Shown here piece after piece: positions 1-8,723 of a stretch of 47,911 nucleotides of DNA. How positions within the stretch are numbered: the first letter of the stretch is position 1; every line of letters begins with the position of its first letter. The notes beneath the pieces are model-generated. The model was not told where the DNA came from and searched no databases. It saw only the letters and a list, made by a program, of their open reading frames with translations. Origin of the DNA: Verrucomicrobiales bacterium. Lineage in GTDB: Bacteria > Verrucomicrobiota > Verrucomicrobiia > Verrucomicrobiales > DEV007. Where the stretch lies: positions 1-47,911 of the forward strand of contig JARGOD010000035.1 of assembly GCA_029210205.1 (NCBI GenBank). Direction: 5' to 3'. Made by a program: the position numbers and the translations under genes.

Positions 1-316
1 GCGCCCCTGACTTCGGCATTTTTAAATCCTCGATCTCATGCGCAATGGACTTAAGCAGTAGACTTTCCTCCGGCTTCCCCGGAACGATGACCGGTCCGGA
101 GTCGCCGCCGGTTTCCCATCCCTTTCGCGTGTCGAGGAGCAAGCCGCCTTTTGATTTTGTCGCCTCCGAATGGCATTCGTAGCACTCCTGCGCGAGAATC
201 GGTCGAATCTTCACTTCGAAAAATTCGCGCTCCGCATCTGTCATCGCGACGGAGGTCCCGCCTGAGCTCCAGCTCAGAGCGCAACCGATCAGGAGATAAC
301 AGGAAAACCGACTCAT
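1..316 (-). CDS. PSCyt1 (planctomycete cytochrome) domain protein, N-terminal part
   Basis: Reading leftward from an ATG at 316 gives 105 residues that run off the window edge without a stop. Residues 45-49 are CYECH, a CxxCH haem-c motif, followed by SKGGLLLDTRKGWETGG and VPGKPEESLL, the typical context of the PSCyt1 domain that opens DUF1549/DUF1553 proteins of Planctomycetes and Verrucomicrobia. These are large exported proteins thought to act in polysaccharide breakdown or respiration; the role is not firmly known. The first 24 residues look like a signal peptide, and LIGC at 9-12 fits a lipobox, so it may be a lipoprotein. The ATG overlaps the stop of the IclR gene (ATGA, 313-316), implying translational coupling and probable control by that regulator. 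The family usually exceeds 700 residues, so most of the gene lies outside. Confidence 0.8.
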   Translation of the reverse strand, partial: MSRFSCYLLIGCALSWSSGGTSVAMTDAEREFFEVKIRPILAQECYECHSEATKSKGGLLLDTRKGWETGGDSGPVIVPGKPEESLLLKSIAHEIEDLKMPKSGA

Positions 317-1116
317 GCCCTCAATTTTGCCTCAATGTTAGACTTTGACTCATGGCAGAGGGCAGCGAAGCGAGGAAACTTCGCCACCGGCATCCGTGTC
401 GCCGGCGCCATCACCGTGATCGCTCCGATGGGTTGGTGATAAGGATCGAGAATGGGAACGCCAACGCAGTGAATTCCCTCCACACCCTCGGCGCGGTCTT
501 CCGCATAGCCGACTTTTACAATCCGCCGACATTCTTTCTCAAGCGCTTCAGGCGTGTGAATCGTTTTCGTAGTGAACGCTTTCAAACGCGCGCCTCTCTC
601 GGCCAACCACTCACCGCGCCGCGCCGTGCTCCAACTCGCGAGTATCGCTTTTCCCGGAGCGCAGGAATACATCGGAACCCGCATCCCGACTTCACCGCAC
701 ACCTGGAGAGGGTGAGTGCCGCGAAATTGTTCAAGGACGAGAATCTTCCCATCACTTTCAATAGTCAGCTGAACCGTTTCTCCGGTTTCATCCCGCAGAT
801 TTCGGAGCGCTTCATTGGCACATAGAGCGAGACTCTTCTCCCCTGACCTTGGACCGGAAAGTTCAAGGAGACGATTCGTCAGGACGTAGGCTTTCCGATC
901 CTCTCGCTGTACTGCGTAACCCATCGCCACCAAGGTCTTCAAAATTCGGAAGACAAGGTTCTGAGTAAACCCGGACTGCCTCGCAACTTCGGCGGCGGTG
1001 AGTCCCTCCCCGTGACGGGAAAGAAGGTCGAGGAGAATCAATGTTTTCGCGCCGGTGGGTGACGGCATCGTATCGGCATCAAACACGCCGGCAGGAATCG
1101 GGGAAAGGCCTTTCAT
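313..1116 (-). CDS. IclR-family transcriptional regulator
   Basis: The 267-residue protein has the IclR layout: a winged helix-turn-helix at about residues 18-80 (TLILLDLLSRHGEGLTAAEV, then SGFTQNLVFRILKTLVAMGY) and a C-terminal effector-binding domain at about 90-265 with the family signatures MYSCAPGKAILAS and YAEDRAEGVEGIHCVGVPI. IclR proteins are dimeric, usually respond to a small carboxylate or aromatic, and control neighbouring catabolic genes. Here the stop codon overlaps the start of the PSCyt1 gene by 4 bp, so regulator and cytochrome gene are probably one transcript. The start is the ATG at 1116; no strong Shine-Dalgarno precedes it. A palindrome 30 bp upstream is a candidate autoregulatory site. 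Family assignment is secure; the ligand is unknown. Confidence 0.9.
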   Translation of the reverse strand: MKGLSPIPAGVFDADTMPSPTGAKTLILLDLLSRHGEGLTAAEVARQSGFTQNLVFRILKTLVAMGYAVQREDRKAYVLTNRLLELSGPRSGEKSLALCANEALRNLRDETGETVQLTIESDGKILVLEQFRGTHPLQVCGEVGMRVPMYSCAPGKAILASWSTARRGEWLAERGARLKAFTTKTIHTPEALEKECRRIVKVGYAEDRAEGVEGIHCVGVPILDPYHQPIGAITVMAPATRMPVAKFPRFAALCHESKSNIEAKLRA

Positions 1117-1145
1117 CTTATAAGCGACTATCGCCGCATATAAGA

Positions 1146-1158
1146 CTATGCGCCATAG
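1146..1158. promoter_or_regulatory. Palindrome in IclR/TerB divergent promoter region
   Basis: CTATG-CGC-CATAG is a perfect 5-bp inverted repeat with a 3-bp centre, 30 bp upstream of the IclR start and within the 152-bp divergent intergenic region. The half-site core GACTAT also occurs just to the left (about 1125-1130). The size and position fit an autoregulatory operator, but no consensus was matched. Confidence 0.3.
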
Positions 1159-1268
1159 CGCGATTAAGAGACATCAAAGCGTCGGTAAATTTCTGCCCTC
1201 CTTTGTCGGTATTCTGTCACTCAAATTTCGTTGACGAAAATTCCGAATTCCCGGAACGCTTGTTCTAT

Positions 1269-1535
1269 ATGAGCGAATCCATTCCCCCGACCTCCGCCGC
1301 GCGGCGCCTCACGGCTTATTCCTTTCTCGCCGTCTTTGCGAACGATGGCACGATTGATGAAGGCGAGCTCAAAATGCTCGAAAAAATCGCCCTCGAAGAC
1401 GGGCAGGTCGATGCCGACGAGCGACGGGTCCTTGGGTATCTTTTCGGACGCGTCAGTGAAGACACCGTTTCCGAAAAGGTCTGGAGCGAGATTCAACGTC
1501 TCCGCAAAGAATACAACATCGTTCAGCCCGATTAG
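1269..1535 (+). CDS. Small TerB-like acidic protein
   Basis: An 88-residue acidic protein starting at the ATG at 1269; the same frame stays open upstream, but that extension is basic and does not look like protein. The sequence LTAYSFLAVFANDGTIDEGE, then LKMLEKIALEDGQVDADERRVL, resembles the helical TerB/DjlA-N fold: a first helix, an acidic DGxID metal-like loop, then a second helix with a repeated acidic loop. TerB domains are associated with tellurite-resistance systems and membrane stress, but a single short domain has no assigned function. No ter genes lie nearby. It is transcribed divergently from the IclR gene and convergently with the dGTPase gene. The family call is a moderate-confidence reading of sequence pattern. 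Confidence 0.6.
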   Translation: MSESIPPTSAARRLTAYSFLAVFANDGTIDEGELKMLEKIALEDGQVDADERRVLGYLFGRVSEDTVSEKVWSEIQRLRKEYNIVQPD

Positions 1536-1564
1536 ACAGGGTAAGGTCGAGCGCTAAACCCTGT
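1536..1564. terminator. Inverted repeat between convergent TerB-like and dGTPase genes
   Basis: ACAGGGT (1536-1542) and ACCCTGT (1558-1564) are perfect complements around a 15-nt loop, directly after the TerB-like stop and before the dGTPase stop. There is no T-tract. The position suggests a bidirectional terminator. Confidence 0.4.
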
Positions 1565-1585
1565 TGAGTCAGAGCGCAGCCACCA

Positions 1586-2860
1586 CTACACCAAATCCAC
1601 GATAGAACCAAAATCCGCGTCGAAGAGACGGCGATAGGTTCGACTTGCAATACCGTCGGTCATCTTTGCAAGAACATCGCAAACGACCCTCGCGCGCGCC
1701 ACAATCGTTTCCTGCGAGAAAATGAGATCCTCTTCTTCATCCGAGAGCAGACGGAAATGCTGTGATCCGGGTTTGTCAGGCTGAATATACAATTCGTCGA
1801 ACACCTCAAACAAACGGGTCAAAATGAAGTCCGATTTCCGATCCAGTTGCTGAAGCTGTTGGCTTCTAAAGACGAGATCGAGCGAAAGCCCCTTGTAAAC
1901 CCGACAAGCTTTTTCAACTTCCGGATCGATCACGACCCGGTAGCGGTGGCGAGCCGTCACATCGCTCATGAATCCGTCAGCCTCCTCCAAATTCGCCGCC
2001 GCAATGAACTCTCCGATTTTCTTCCCGATTGCAGATTCGACCCGGTTCCGGCGAATAGATTCGATGAGCTCTTCAAGAACCTCGCCCTCTTCACTGGAGA
2101 GAGACTTTGATTCGCCCCAGCGCTGCGCTTTATCGACCGTAATAAAGCCAGCGTGAATACCGTCAGCGATGTCGTTCAGCGAATAGGCGGTGTCATCCGC
2201 CCAGTCCATCATCTGGCATTCGACAGATCGGTAACCGTTTCTTGCCTTCCCCGGCGGCAGATCTCCGGGAAATTTCGCTGACCCCATCACGAAGTCGAGC
2301 ACCGATGCCTGCTCCGCGTAAAGGTAGTGATGCTTCTGATCCGGGACCTCTCCAAAGAGTGTTTTGTATTTCAAAACCCCATCGACAAAGCCGCGACTCG
2401 GGTTCATGCCGCGATCCGGACCAAAGAGGATCGAGGTCAGGATCCTCAGAGTCTGGGCATTCCCCTCGAAGCCTCCATAGGGCTCCATGAGACGATGCAA
2501 AGTCCTCTCACCGGTATGCCCGAAGGGTGGATGGCCGATGTCATGAGCGAGGCAAGCTGCCTCAACCAAATCAGCATCAACACAAAAGTCCGGGTTTAGA
2601 AATTTAGACGTCTTGTTAAGTCTATTGCAGATACTCCGGCCGATTTGTGCAACTTCGATCGAATGGGTCAATCGAGTCCGGTAAAAATCGTATTCCCCGC
2701 TGAAAAAAACCTGCGTTTTGTTTTGTAGCCGACGAAAAGCGGAGGTGTGAATGATACGGTCCCGATCAATCTGAAAAGCAGTTCGATACTCGTCGGGGGG
2801 TATCCTTGAGTCACTTGAAAAGCGCTCTTGATCAAAGCTTTGATAAAACTGATTCTCCAT
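1586..2860 (-). CDS. dgt: Deoxyguanosinetriphosphate triphosphohydrolase-like HD protein
   Basis: The 424-residue protein carries the bacterial dGTPase pattern: RIIHTSAFRRLQNKTQVF at about 35-52, RTRLTHSIEVAQIGRSI with metal ligand H66, and AHDIGHPPFGHTGE with the HD pair at 106-107, followed by the C-terminal dGTPase-type helical region ending in RTYRRLFD. Members hydrolyse dNTPs to deoxynucleoside and triphosphate and affect dNTP pools, mutation rate and phage DNA replication. It is in the size range of the shorter, Thermus-like dGTPase group rather than E. coli Dgt (about 505 residues), so substrate range may be broad. ATG start at 2860. It stands alone, divergent from the kinase gene across a 126-bp AT-rich region that probably holds both promoters. 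Confidence 0.92.
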   Translation of the reverse strand: MENQFYQSFDQERFSSDSRIPPDEYRTAFQIDRDRIIHTSAFRRLQNKTQVFFSGEYDFYRTRLTHSIEVAQIGRSICNRLNKTSKFLNPDFCVDADLVEAACLAHDIGHPPFGHTGERTLHRLMEPYGGFEGNAQTLRILTSILFGPDRGMNPSRGFVDGVLKYKTLFGEVPDQKHHYLYAEQASVLDFVMGSAKFPGDLPPGKARNGYRSVECQMMDWADDTAYSLNDIADGIHAGFITVDKAQRWGESKSLSSEEGEVLEELIESIRRNRVESAIGKKIGEFIAAANLEEADGFMSDVTARHRYRVVIDPEVEKACRVYKGLSLDLVFRSQQLQQLDRKSDFILTRLFEVFDELYIQPDKPGSQHFRLLSDEEEDLIFSQETIVARARVVCDVLAKMTDGIASRTYRRLFDADFGSIVDLV

Positions 2861-2986
2861 GATGTCGCGACTGACGGTAGATGACGCCCCTGAACAGGCA
2901 AAGATTCGATGTAAAAATTATAAATCTAAGTAGTTTTAATCTTTTGAAAATTATGGTAATTTACCTTTGATCACCTATTTTCCCGG

Positions 2987-5050
2987 ATGCCGGATCGCTA
3001 TGAAATCAAAGGCCGCATTGGTCGAGGCGGAGTTGGAGCTGTTTATAAAGCTTTCGACCGACGGCTTGAGCGCGAAGTCGCGATCAAACGGCTTCTTCCG
3101 ATCGAAGAGACCCAGCTCAACGAGGCAATCGACGATTCGCTAGAAAAAGAGGCCCGGGCGCTCGCCAAATTTCAACACCCGAACGTGGTCTCGATCTATG
3201 AATTTTCCGAGGACGAAGAAGGCCCGTTCGTCGTCTTCGAGCTCGTCAAAGGCGATACCCTGAAAGAAATTGTGAAGCGCGTCGCCTTCTCGGTCGAAGA
3301 CTTTTGTGAGCTCGCCGAGCAATGTCTTGAACCGCTCATGAGCGCGAAGGAGATGAATCTTCTCCACCGCGACATCAAACCGGGAAATATCATGATGACC
3401 TGGCTGCCGTCAGATCGCTTCCAGGTGAAGTTGCTTGATTTCGGTCTCGCCAAATTCAGCCAGAAGCCCTCGACGCAGACTCTCGACCAAAGCGGCTCGT
3501 TTCTTGGCTCGATCGACTACATCGCACCGGAGCAAATTGAGGTGCGCCCTCTCGACCAGCGCACTGACCTCTATTCGCTCGGTTGCGTCTTCTACTTTGC
3601 GCTGACGCAGCGGGCCCCTTTCACAGGGAGCTCGATAGCGGATACAATGACAAACCACTTGTCGCACAAATTTATCCCGCTGACTGAGCTTCGCCCGGAT
3701 CTCCCAAAACCGATCTCTGACTGGGTCACGTCACTCATTTCCCGTGAGCCTGCTGATCGACCGGCGGACGCGATGGAGGCTTTCCGGCTTTACAAAGCCG
3801 CCAAAGAAGCCGGGAACGAAGAAAAAGCTGAAGAAAAAATCCCTGTCGCTGTTCCCGTTGCCCATGTGACCCCTTCTCAGAAGACGGCCAAATGGGAGAC
3901 AACGAAGCATCAGGTCGCCCGCCCTCTGAACACCGGCCCTATAAAACACACGCGACCATATCGGAAACCTCTCCCGTCGAAATCGAGGGAAAGTCAGGAC
4001 GCGACCCGCCGCTACAATGCCGCGGATGAAGATGCGAAGAAGCAGAAAAAAATTGTGATTGGAGTCGCAGCGGCGCTTGTTGTCGGGCTTATCCTTCTCA
4101 TTGCGCTAAAACCGGAAAAACAGAAGCAGGAAGCGATCACCAAGATCTCAGAAGCGAGTGGTCAGAGTAAGGCAGAGCCAGGGAAGGGCGCTCCAAAACC
4201 TCCCCCGGCAACGACCAAGGCCAAGGCTACTCCGGAAATCGTGATCCGAACTTCCAACTCTCCCTGGTCGAATGTAAATGCGCCGGGAGACAATTCCCCC
4301 GTTCTTTCCAAATCGGGAGGCCTTATCGCTTCTTACTCCCCCAAAGGAGGGGTACTTAACGAGAATGGAGATCCGATTCTAAAGTCCGAAATCAAGGTTA
4401 AAGCCGTTCAAAACCGTGCGACCTCAGCGGGGATCGATCACCTTCTGGTCTCCGCTCCCCGCGAGACCAGCGAACCAATTCTTCAGATCGATGCCGAAGG
4501 CCGCTACCGCATTGCTTGTCCTCCCGGTGTGAAGTTGAATGCCATCGAAAAAGAAGTGAAAGGTGATCTTATCATCGGAGATCAATTCACTTTTGCGATT
4601 CGCTTCCGCGCTCCAAAAGGGATGGGCGGAGACGTTGTCCGGGCTTATTTCACGGGGGCGAGAGGAGACGCCGATAAGAGTTTTATCCGGCTGAGCCGTT
4701 TTGGAAACTTCATCCATATTGGCAGCCAGCGCGGAAACGAAAAACCCAGCGTTAAAGTTGAATTGCCGGCCGGCCCCGAAACCGGTGCTCTGATGCTATG
4801 GGATGGCAAAGCCGGAAATTTAAGGATGGTTTTCAAAACGCCAAAGGGAAAACCAGTCACAAGCCCACCCCTTAAAATGTCGATTACCGGAAATCAGACT
4901 CTTTCATCTTACGGGATCGGGAACGTTACTTTTTCTCAGAATCCTAAAGCCCGGAAACCAGTCCATCTCGGCGAATTTCTGATCTATCGCGGAATTCTTC
5001 CCAATCCAGACCGATCCAAAGTCCTGAATTATCTTCTTCGAGGTTTCTGA
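2987..5050 (+). CDS. Membrane Ser/Thr protein kinase with extracytoplasmic LamG-like domain
   Basis: A 687-residue Hanks-type kinase. The glycine loop is [10 protein letters not shown] (11-20), the ATP lysine K34 in VAIK, the catalytic loop HRDIKPGNI with D129, DFG at 151-153 and the APE-like motif IAPEQIE at 179-185; the kinase domain ends near residue 270. A basic, Pro-rich linker leads to one membrane segment (about 356-375), so the kinase is cytoplasmic and residues 380-687 are extracytoplasmic. The last 150 residues (FAIRFRAP, then [22 protein letters not shown]) resemble the LamG/concanavalin-like modules common in this phylum. A transmembrane sensor kinase reading a carbohydrate-like or wall ligand is the natural inference. 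ATG start at 2987, preceded by an AT-rich region; no partner phosphatase is adjacent. Confidence 0.88.
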   Translation: MPDRYEIKGRIGRGGVGAVYKAFDRRLEREVAIKRLLPIEETQLNEAIDDSLEKEARALAKFQHPNVVSIYEFSEDEEGPFVVFELVKGDTLKEIVKRVAFSVEDFCELAEQCLEPLMSAKEMNLLHRDIKPGNIMMTWLPSDRFQVKLLDFGLAKFSQKPSTQTLDQSGSFLGSIDYIAPEQIEVRPLDQRTDLYSLGCVFYFALTQRAPFTGSSIADTMTNHLSHKFIPLTELRPDLPKPISDWVTSLISREPADRPADAMEAFRLYKAAKEAGNEEKAEEKIPVAVPVAHVTPSQKTAKWETTKHQVARPLNTGPIKHTRPYRKPLPSKSRESQDATRRYNAADEDAKKQKKIVIGVAAALVVGLILLIALKPEKQKQEAITKISEASGQSKAEPGKGAPKPPPATTKAKATPEIVIRTSNSPWSNVNAPGDNSPVLSKSGGLIASYSPKGGVLNENGDPILKSEIKVKAVQNRATSAGIDHLLVSAPRETSEPILQIDAEGRYRIACPPGVKLNAIEKEVKGDLIIGDQFTFAIRFRAPKGMGGDVVRAYFTGARGDADKSFIRLSRFGNFIHIGSQRGNEKPSVKVELPAGPETGALMLWDGKAGNLRMVFKTPKGKPVTSPPLKMSITGNQTLSSYGIGNVTFSQNPKARKPVHLGEFLIYRGILPNPDRSKVLNYLLRGF

Positions 5051-5109
5051 TCTCCTTTTCGATTGCAGAATCGGCTGCGCGCGTGTTTCAGTGAGCAACC
5101 GCTCACGGA

Positions 5110-5580
5110 ATGCCCTTTCAACCCTTACCCGACACTGGTCCGGAAAAGCCCAAATCTTCCGATCTTGGCTTGCTTCTCATCCGTGTTCTCGCGGCGACGA
5201 CCTTTTTCTATTACCAATTAATTGATCAGCTCGTTTCCGCGAAAAAATACATCTGGGAGAAAACGAGCTGGGATCTGATGGAGCAGCTGCAACTGAAAGG
5301 GCTCCATTATCCCGGACCTGTTGCTGTGATAATTGCCGCCGCCCTAGCTCTCAGTTTTGTTGGCCTGGTCGCGGGTGTCTTCACGCGAATCAATGCCCTA
5401 GTGCTTCTCGTGATCACCGGATTTGTGTTTATCACTCCGCTTGAACTTTCCTCAACACTGAACCCTCAGTCCTTAGCCCTCTATCTCTCTCTTTTCTTCG
5501 CCTTCGCCGTCGGCGGTGCCGGACGCCTCTCGCTCGATTACTTCATGACCGCGAAAAAGGCTAAGCCAAAAAACGGATAA
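5110..5580 (+). CDS. DoxX-family membrane protein
   Basis: A 156-residue protein with four hydrophobic segments (about residues 20-40, 72-95, 100-116 and 122-142), the DoxX arrangement. Family features include LLIRVLAATTFFYYQL near the N-terminus, a central GLVAGVFTRINAL and the C-terminal FAFAVGGAGRLSLDYF. DoxX proteins sit in the inner membrane; some are subunits of quinol oxidases or thiosulfate:quinone oxidoreductase, but most have no known activity. It follows the kinase gene by 59 bp and precedes the helicase by 60 bp, both in the same direction, so a shared transcript is possible. Confidence 0.8.
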   Translation: MPFQPLPDTGPEKPKSSDLGLLLIRVLAATTFFYYQLIDQLVSAKKYIWEKTSWDLMEQLQLKGLHYPGPVAVIIAAALALSFVGLVAGVFTRINALVLLVITGFVFITPLELSSTLNPQSLALYLSLFFAFAVGGAGRLSLDYFMTAKKAKPKNG

Positions 5581-5640
5581 TCGTCTGAAACTGCGCATAA
5601 TTCCCCTTGAAAGAGCGGGTTGGAGCCTCCTTGGTCAACC

Positions 5641-6831
5641 ATGTCTTCATTTGATGAACTAGGATTATCCGGAGCCGTTCTCCGCGCAGTCAAACGAGCC
5701 GGTTACGACGCTCCCACCCCCGTTCAGGCCCAGGCCATTCCTATCGCTCTCGAAGGTCGAGATATCGTGGGTGCCTCACAAACTGGAACAGGCAAAACCG
5801 CCGCTTTCGCTCTCCCTATCGTTTCGACGATGAAGCGGTCCACAAAGCCCCAGTGCCTCGTCCTCGAACCGACCCGCGAGCTCGCTGCTCAGGTCGAGGA
5901 TCAGATGAATGTCTTTTCCTATTACAAGCCGCTTAATGTCATGCTTTTACACGGGGGCGTTGGCTATGGACACCAGATCGAGGCGCTTGAAAGCAAGCCG
6001 GACATCATCATCGCCACTCCCGGTCGTCTTCTTGATCACATCGAGAAGGGAAATCTTGATCTTAGCAACATTCAGTATCTCGTCCTCGACGAAGTCGACC
6101 GCATGCTCGACATGGGATTCCTCCCTGACGTAAAGAAAATAATCGACCGTTGTCCTCCCGGACGTCAGACCCTTTTCTTTTCTGCAACGATGCCTGGTGC
6201 GATCGAGACACTCGCCAACTGGGCGCTGAAAGAACCTGCTGAAGTTGAAATCGGCGGACGCCGCTCTCCTGCCGAAACAGTGAGCCACGCATTCTACCCG
6301 GTCGGAATGGATCAGCGTGATGAACTCATCCTTGAGCTCGTAAAGCGCACCGGATTCGAGAGCATGATGATTTTCACCCGGACGAAAAAGGAAGCCGACT
6401 CGCTTCTCCCGCGAATCAAAGAGATTGAAGGCACTAAACCAACCGCTCTTCACTCCGACATTCGTCAGAGCGACCGAACGAAAGCCCTGCAGGGATTCCG
6501 CGATGGGACCTTCAACGTCATCGTTGCGACCGACATCGCCGCGCGCGGACTCGACGTCTCCGGCGTGACCCACGTCATCAACTACCGCGTCCCTGAAAAC
6601 CCGGAGGACTATGTTCACCGCATTGGTCGAACCGGACGTGCCCAGATGGAAGGCGATGCTTTCACAATTCTCACGGCGGACGAACTCGAAAACGCCGCCG
6701 CCGTCGAACACTACGTCGATCAGAAAATCGAGCGTCGAAAACTCGATAACTTTAATTATCACTACACCGCGCTTCTCGAGGAGAATCCAAAGCCCCTCCG
6801 CCGTAGAAGACCTCCGGGCAAGCGTCGTTAA
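5641..6831 (+). CDS. DEAD-box-type ATP-dependent RNA helicase, RhlE-like
   Basis: The 396-residue helicase starts at the ATG at 5641; a TTG at 5620 would add seven residues of unlikely sequence. Motifs appear in order: Q-motif region FDELGLSGAVLRAVKRAGYD then TPVQAQAIP, Walker A ASQTGTGKT (45-53), PTRELAAQ, TPGRLLDH, motif II DEVD (150-153), SATMP (181-185), then HSDIRQSDR, ATDIAARGLDV and HRIGRTGRA. The short basic tail RRRRPPGKRR is typical of RhlE, which remodels RNA in ribosome assembly and mRNA decay. Motif II reads DEVD instead of DEAD, a conservative change outside the two acidic catalytic residues. No cold-shock element was recognised upstream. Confidence 0.92.
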   Translation: MSSFDELGLSGAVLRAVKRAGYDAPTPVQAQAIPIALEGRDIVGASQTGTGKTAAFALPIVSTMKRSTKPQCLVLEPTRELAAQVEDQMNVFSYYKPLNVMLLHGGVGYGHQIEALESKPDIIIATPGRLLDHIEKGNLDLSNIQYLVLDEVDRMLDMGFLPDVKKIIDRCPPGRQTLFFSATMPGAIETLANWALKEPAEVEIGGRRSPAETVSHAFYPVGMDQRDELILELVKRTGFESMMIFTRTKKEADSLLPRIKEIEGTKPTALHSDIRQSDRTKALQGFRDGTFNVIVATDIAARGLDVSGVTHVINYRVPENPEDYVHRIGRTGRAQMEGDAFTILTADELENAAAVEHYVDQKIERRKLDNFNYHYTALLEENPKPLRRRRPPGKRR

Positions 6832-6860
6832 CCCCCTCACCGCCTTTGCGGGGTAAGCCA

Positions 6861-7679
6861 ATGAAATACGCGATTTGCAACGAAACCTTCCAGGATTGGC
6901 CTTTCGAAAAGGCCTTCGCTTTCGCGCGCGAGACCGGGTATACCGGCATCGAAGTTGCCCCGTTCACCCTTGCCTCCAGCGCGACAGAAGTCACTGCTGA
7001 ACAAAGGGAGACCGTGAAGCAACAAATCAAAGACGCCGGACTTGAGTGCGTCGGCCTCCATTGGCTCCTTGCTAAGACGGAAGGCTTCTACCTCACGACA
7101 CCCGACGAAACGGTTCGTCAGCGCACCGGGGACTATCTCAAAGAACTGGCAAAACTTTGCCGCGACCTCGACGGATCAATCATGGTACTCGGATCCCCGC
7201 AGCAGCGGAATCTTCTCGAAGGAGTGAGCCACGAGCAGGGTATGACTTACGCCGCGGAGGCGATTAAATCCGCAATGCCCGTTCTCGAAGACTGCGGCGT
7301 GACCCTCGCTCTTGAGCCACTCGGACGCGCCGAAGGCGACTTTCTCAACACCGCCGCGAGTGGCGTCGAGCTCGCGCAGATGGTCGATTCCCCGAACTGT
7401 CGCCTCCACCTCGATGTCAAAGCGATGTCCGACGAGGACAAGCCCATCGCCGACATCATTCGCGAGAGTAAAGACTGGACCGCCCACTTTCATGCGAACG
7501 ATCCCAACCTCCTCGGCCCAGGCATGGGCGAAGTCGAGTTTGACCCCATCTTCGCCGCGCTCAAAGAGACCGGCTACAACGGTTGGACCAGCGTCGAAGT
7601 CTTCCGCTACGAGCCCGGGATCGAGACGATCTGCGAAGAAAGCATGAGATACATGCGTGAGGTCGAAGCGCGGGTGTGA
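6861..7679 (+). CDS. Sugar phosphate isomerase/epimerase (xylose isomerase-like TIM barrel)
   Basis: A 272-residue TIM barrel of the AP-endonuclease 2/xylose-isomerase-like family. The ATG at 6861 is preceded by GGGG at a fair distance; a TTG at 6846 is less likely. Metal-binding positions of the family are visible: E in LALEPLGRAEGDFLNT, D in RLHLDVKAM, H in HFHANDPN and E in SVEVFRYEPG. Such enzymes interconvert keto-sugars, inososes or hydroxypyruvate-type compounds; the substrate cannot be read from sequence. It lies 29 bp after the helicase gene, but functional linkage is doubtful. A second, more distant relative is encoded at 21964-22791. Confidence 0.85.
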   Translation: MKYAICNETFQDWPFEKAFAFARETGYTGIEVAPFTLASSATEVTAEQRETVKQQIKDAGLECVGLHWLLAKTEGFYLTTPDETVRQRTGDYLKELAKLCRDLDGSIMVLGSPQQRNLLEGVSHEQGMTYAAEAIKSAMPVLEDCGVTLALEPLGRAEGDFLNTAASGVELAQMVDSPNCRLHLDVKAMSDEDKPIADIIRESKDWTAHFHANDPNLLGPGMGEVEFDPIFAALKETGYNGWTSVEVFRYEPGIETICEESMRYMREVEARV

Positions 7680-7708
7680 GAACGTGACACTGGCGTTCCG
7701 TTCTTCAC
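7676..7708. terminator. Imperfect hairpin after isomerase gene
   Basis: GTGAGAACG (7676-7684) pairs with CGTTCTTCAC (7699-7708) with one bulged base, overlapping the isomerase stop codon. It lies between two convergent genes. There is no clear T-tract, so the terminator role is tentative. Confidence 0.3.
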
Positions 7709-7778
7709 TCAACTCTAGATCCTGATCTTACTACTGATCTTGACCCAGTCTCCCGCAAAGCAATCGCGGAAACTGACC

Positions 7779-8489
7779 TCACTGCGTGTAGAGGCGCTCC
7801 ACAGCTGCTTCGTTCAGCGTCTTGATCAAGGCCACCCCGGCCTGCGAGGGTTGAACCTGTCCGGAAAAAAGAATCTGATCCAAATTGGTCCGATAGAAGG
7901 TGTCGTTTTTTCTCTTCGCCTCAACGATTGCCCCCGCCTGAAACGCCGCGCCGATGAAAGCTCCCTTCGCGTCGCTGTAAACCAGAATCGGTTTTTGCAG
8001 AGAATTGCTGTCAAGATCACCGCCTGCATCGAGCGGACCCGCGACCGCCTCGACCGAAAGGCCGACATTCCCGGAGCCACCTCCCTGAAGAAGCTTGAGA
8101 CTCTCATCCGTCATCAGAAGCATAATCGTGACCACCTCATTCGCTCCGATCTGCAAGCCGTAGGATCCTTTCGAAAGGGACACAAAGCCAGGCGTTCCCC
8201 AAGTCCCGTCGGCCCGCTTTACAGACGCGAGTCCAGTGCCACACTCAGCGCCAATGCCGAGCCCCGCCTTGACCTGGTGCATGATCACAATTCCCCGTGC
8301 CGCCGACATCACCCGCCACGGAATTGCCTCGCCCCGCCGTTGTTGGCGTTGTTCAAACCGCAAACGATTCTCGTTGATGCGTGATTCCAATTCCCCCTGC
8401 GACTTTTTGAAAGGATTGGCAAACGCTGCACCGGGAGCGGTGAGCATGACCGTAATGAGAAACAAGCGGAGCGACGGGAGGGCTTTCAT
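7779..8489 (-). CDS. Secreted SYLF-domain (Ysc84-like) lipid-binding protein
   Basis: A 236-residue protein with a clear signal peptide (residues 1-24, cleavage after GAAFA). The rest is one SYLF/Ysc84 domain: ARGIVIMHQVKAGLGIGAEC, GTPGFVSLSKGSYGLQIGAN, VVTIMLLMTDESLKLL and a glycine-rich GSGNVGLSVEAVAGPLDAGG, then VYSDAKGAFIGAAFQAGAI. Eukaryotic SYLF proteins bind phosphoinositides; bacterial ones are exported and little studied. Residues after the signal peptide form a short charged helix. ATG start at 8489. It is convergent with the isomerase gene and its upstream region faces the tRNA-Thr repeat, marking the native flank of the phosphorelay block. Confidence 0.85.
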   Translation of the reverse strand: MKALPSLRLFLITVMLTAPGAAFANPFKKSQGELESRINENRLRFEQRQQRRGEAIPWRVMSAARGIVIMHQVKAGLGIGAECGTGLASVKRADGTWGTPGFVSLSKGSYGLQIGANEVVTIMLLMTDESLKLLQGGGSGNVGLSVEAVAGPLDAGGDLDSNSLQKPILVYSDAKGAFIGAAFQAGAIVEAKRKNDTFYRTNLDQILFSGQVQPSQAGVALIKTLNEAAVERLYTQ

Positions 8490-8723
8490 AAGACAGTAGT
8501 TGGATCATGACACTAGAATCCTGATTGGTGGACCCCGCAACTGGAGCGTCAATCAGCCGTGTTCTACTTTGGCAACGACATTAGGGCGCTAAGATACTGG
8601 TAGCTCGAAATGATCTAAATTTGATTCTTCGCCAACAAATGAAGAAGAAACGGTGATACAGCGGTTAAAAATAGAACAGTCCCCAATCTTTGGTGGAGAA
8701 CCCCGGAGAGCCTTCTAACTCGT

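Noticed and set aside
5947-6861. 304-codon minus-strand frame opposite the helicase
   Set aside because: No motif, and the helicase on the other strand is complete.
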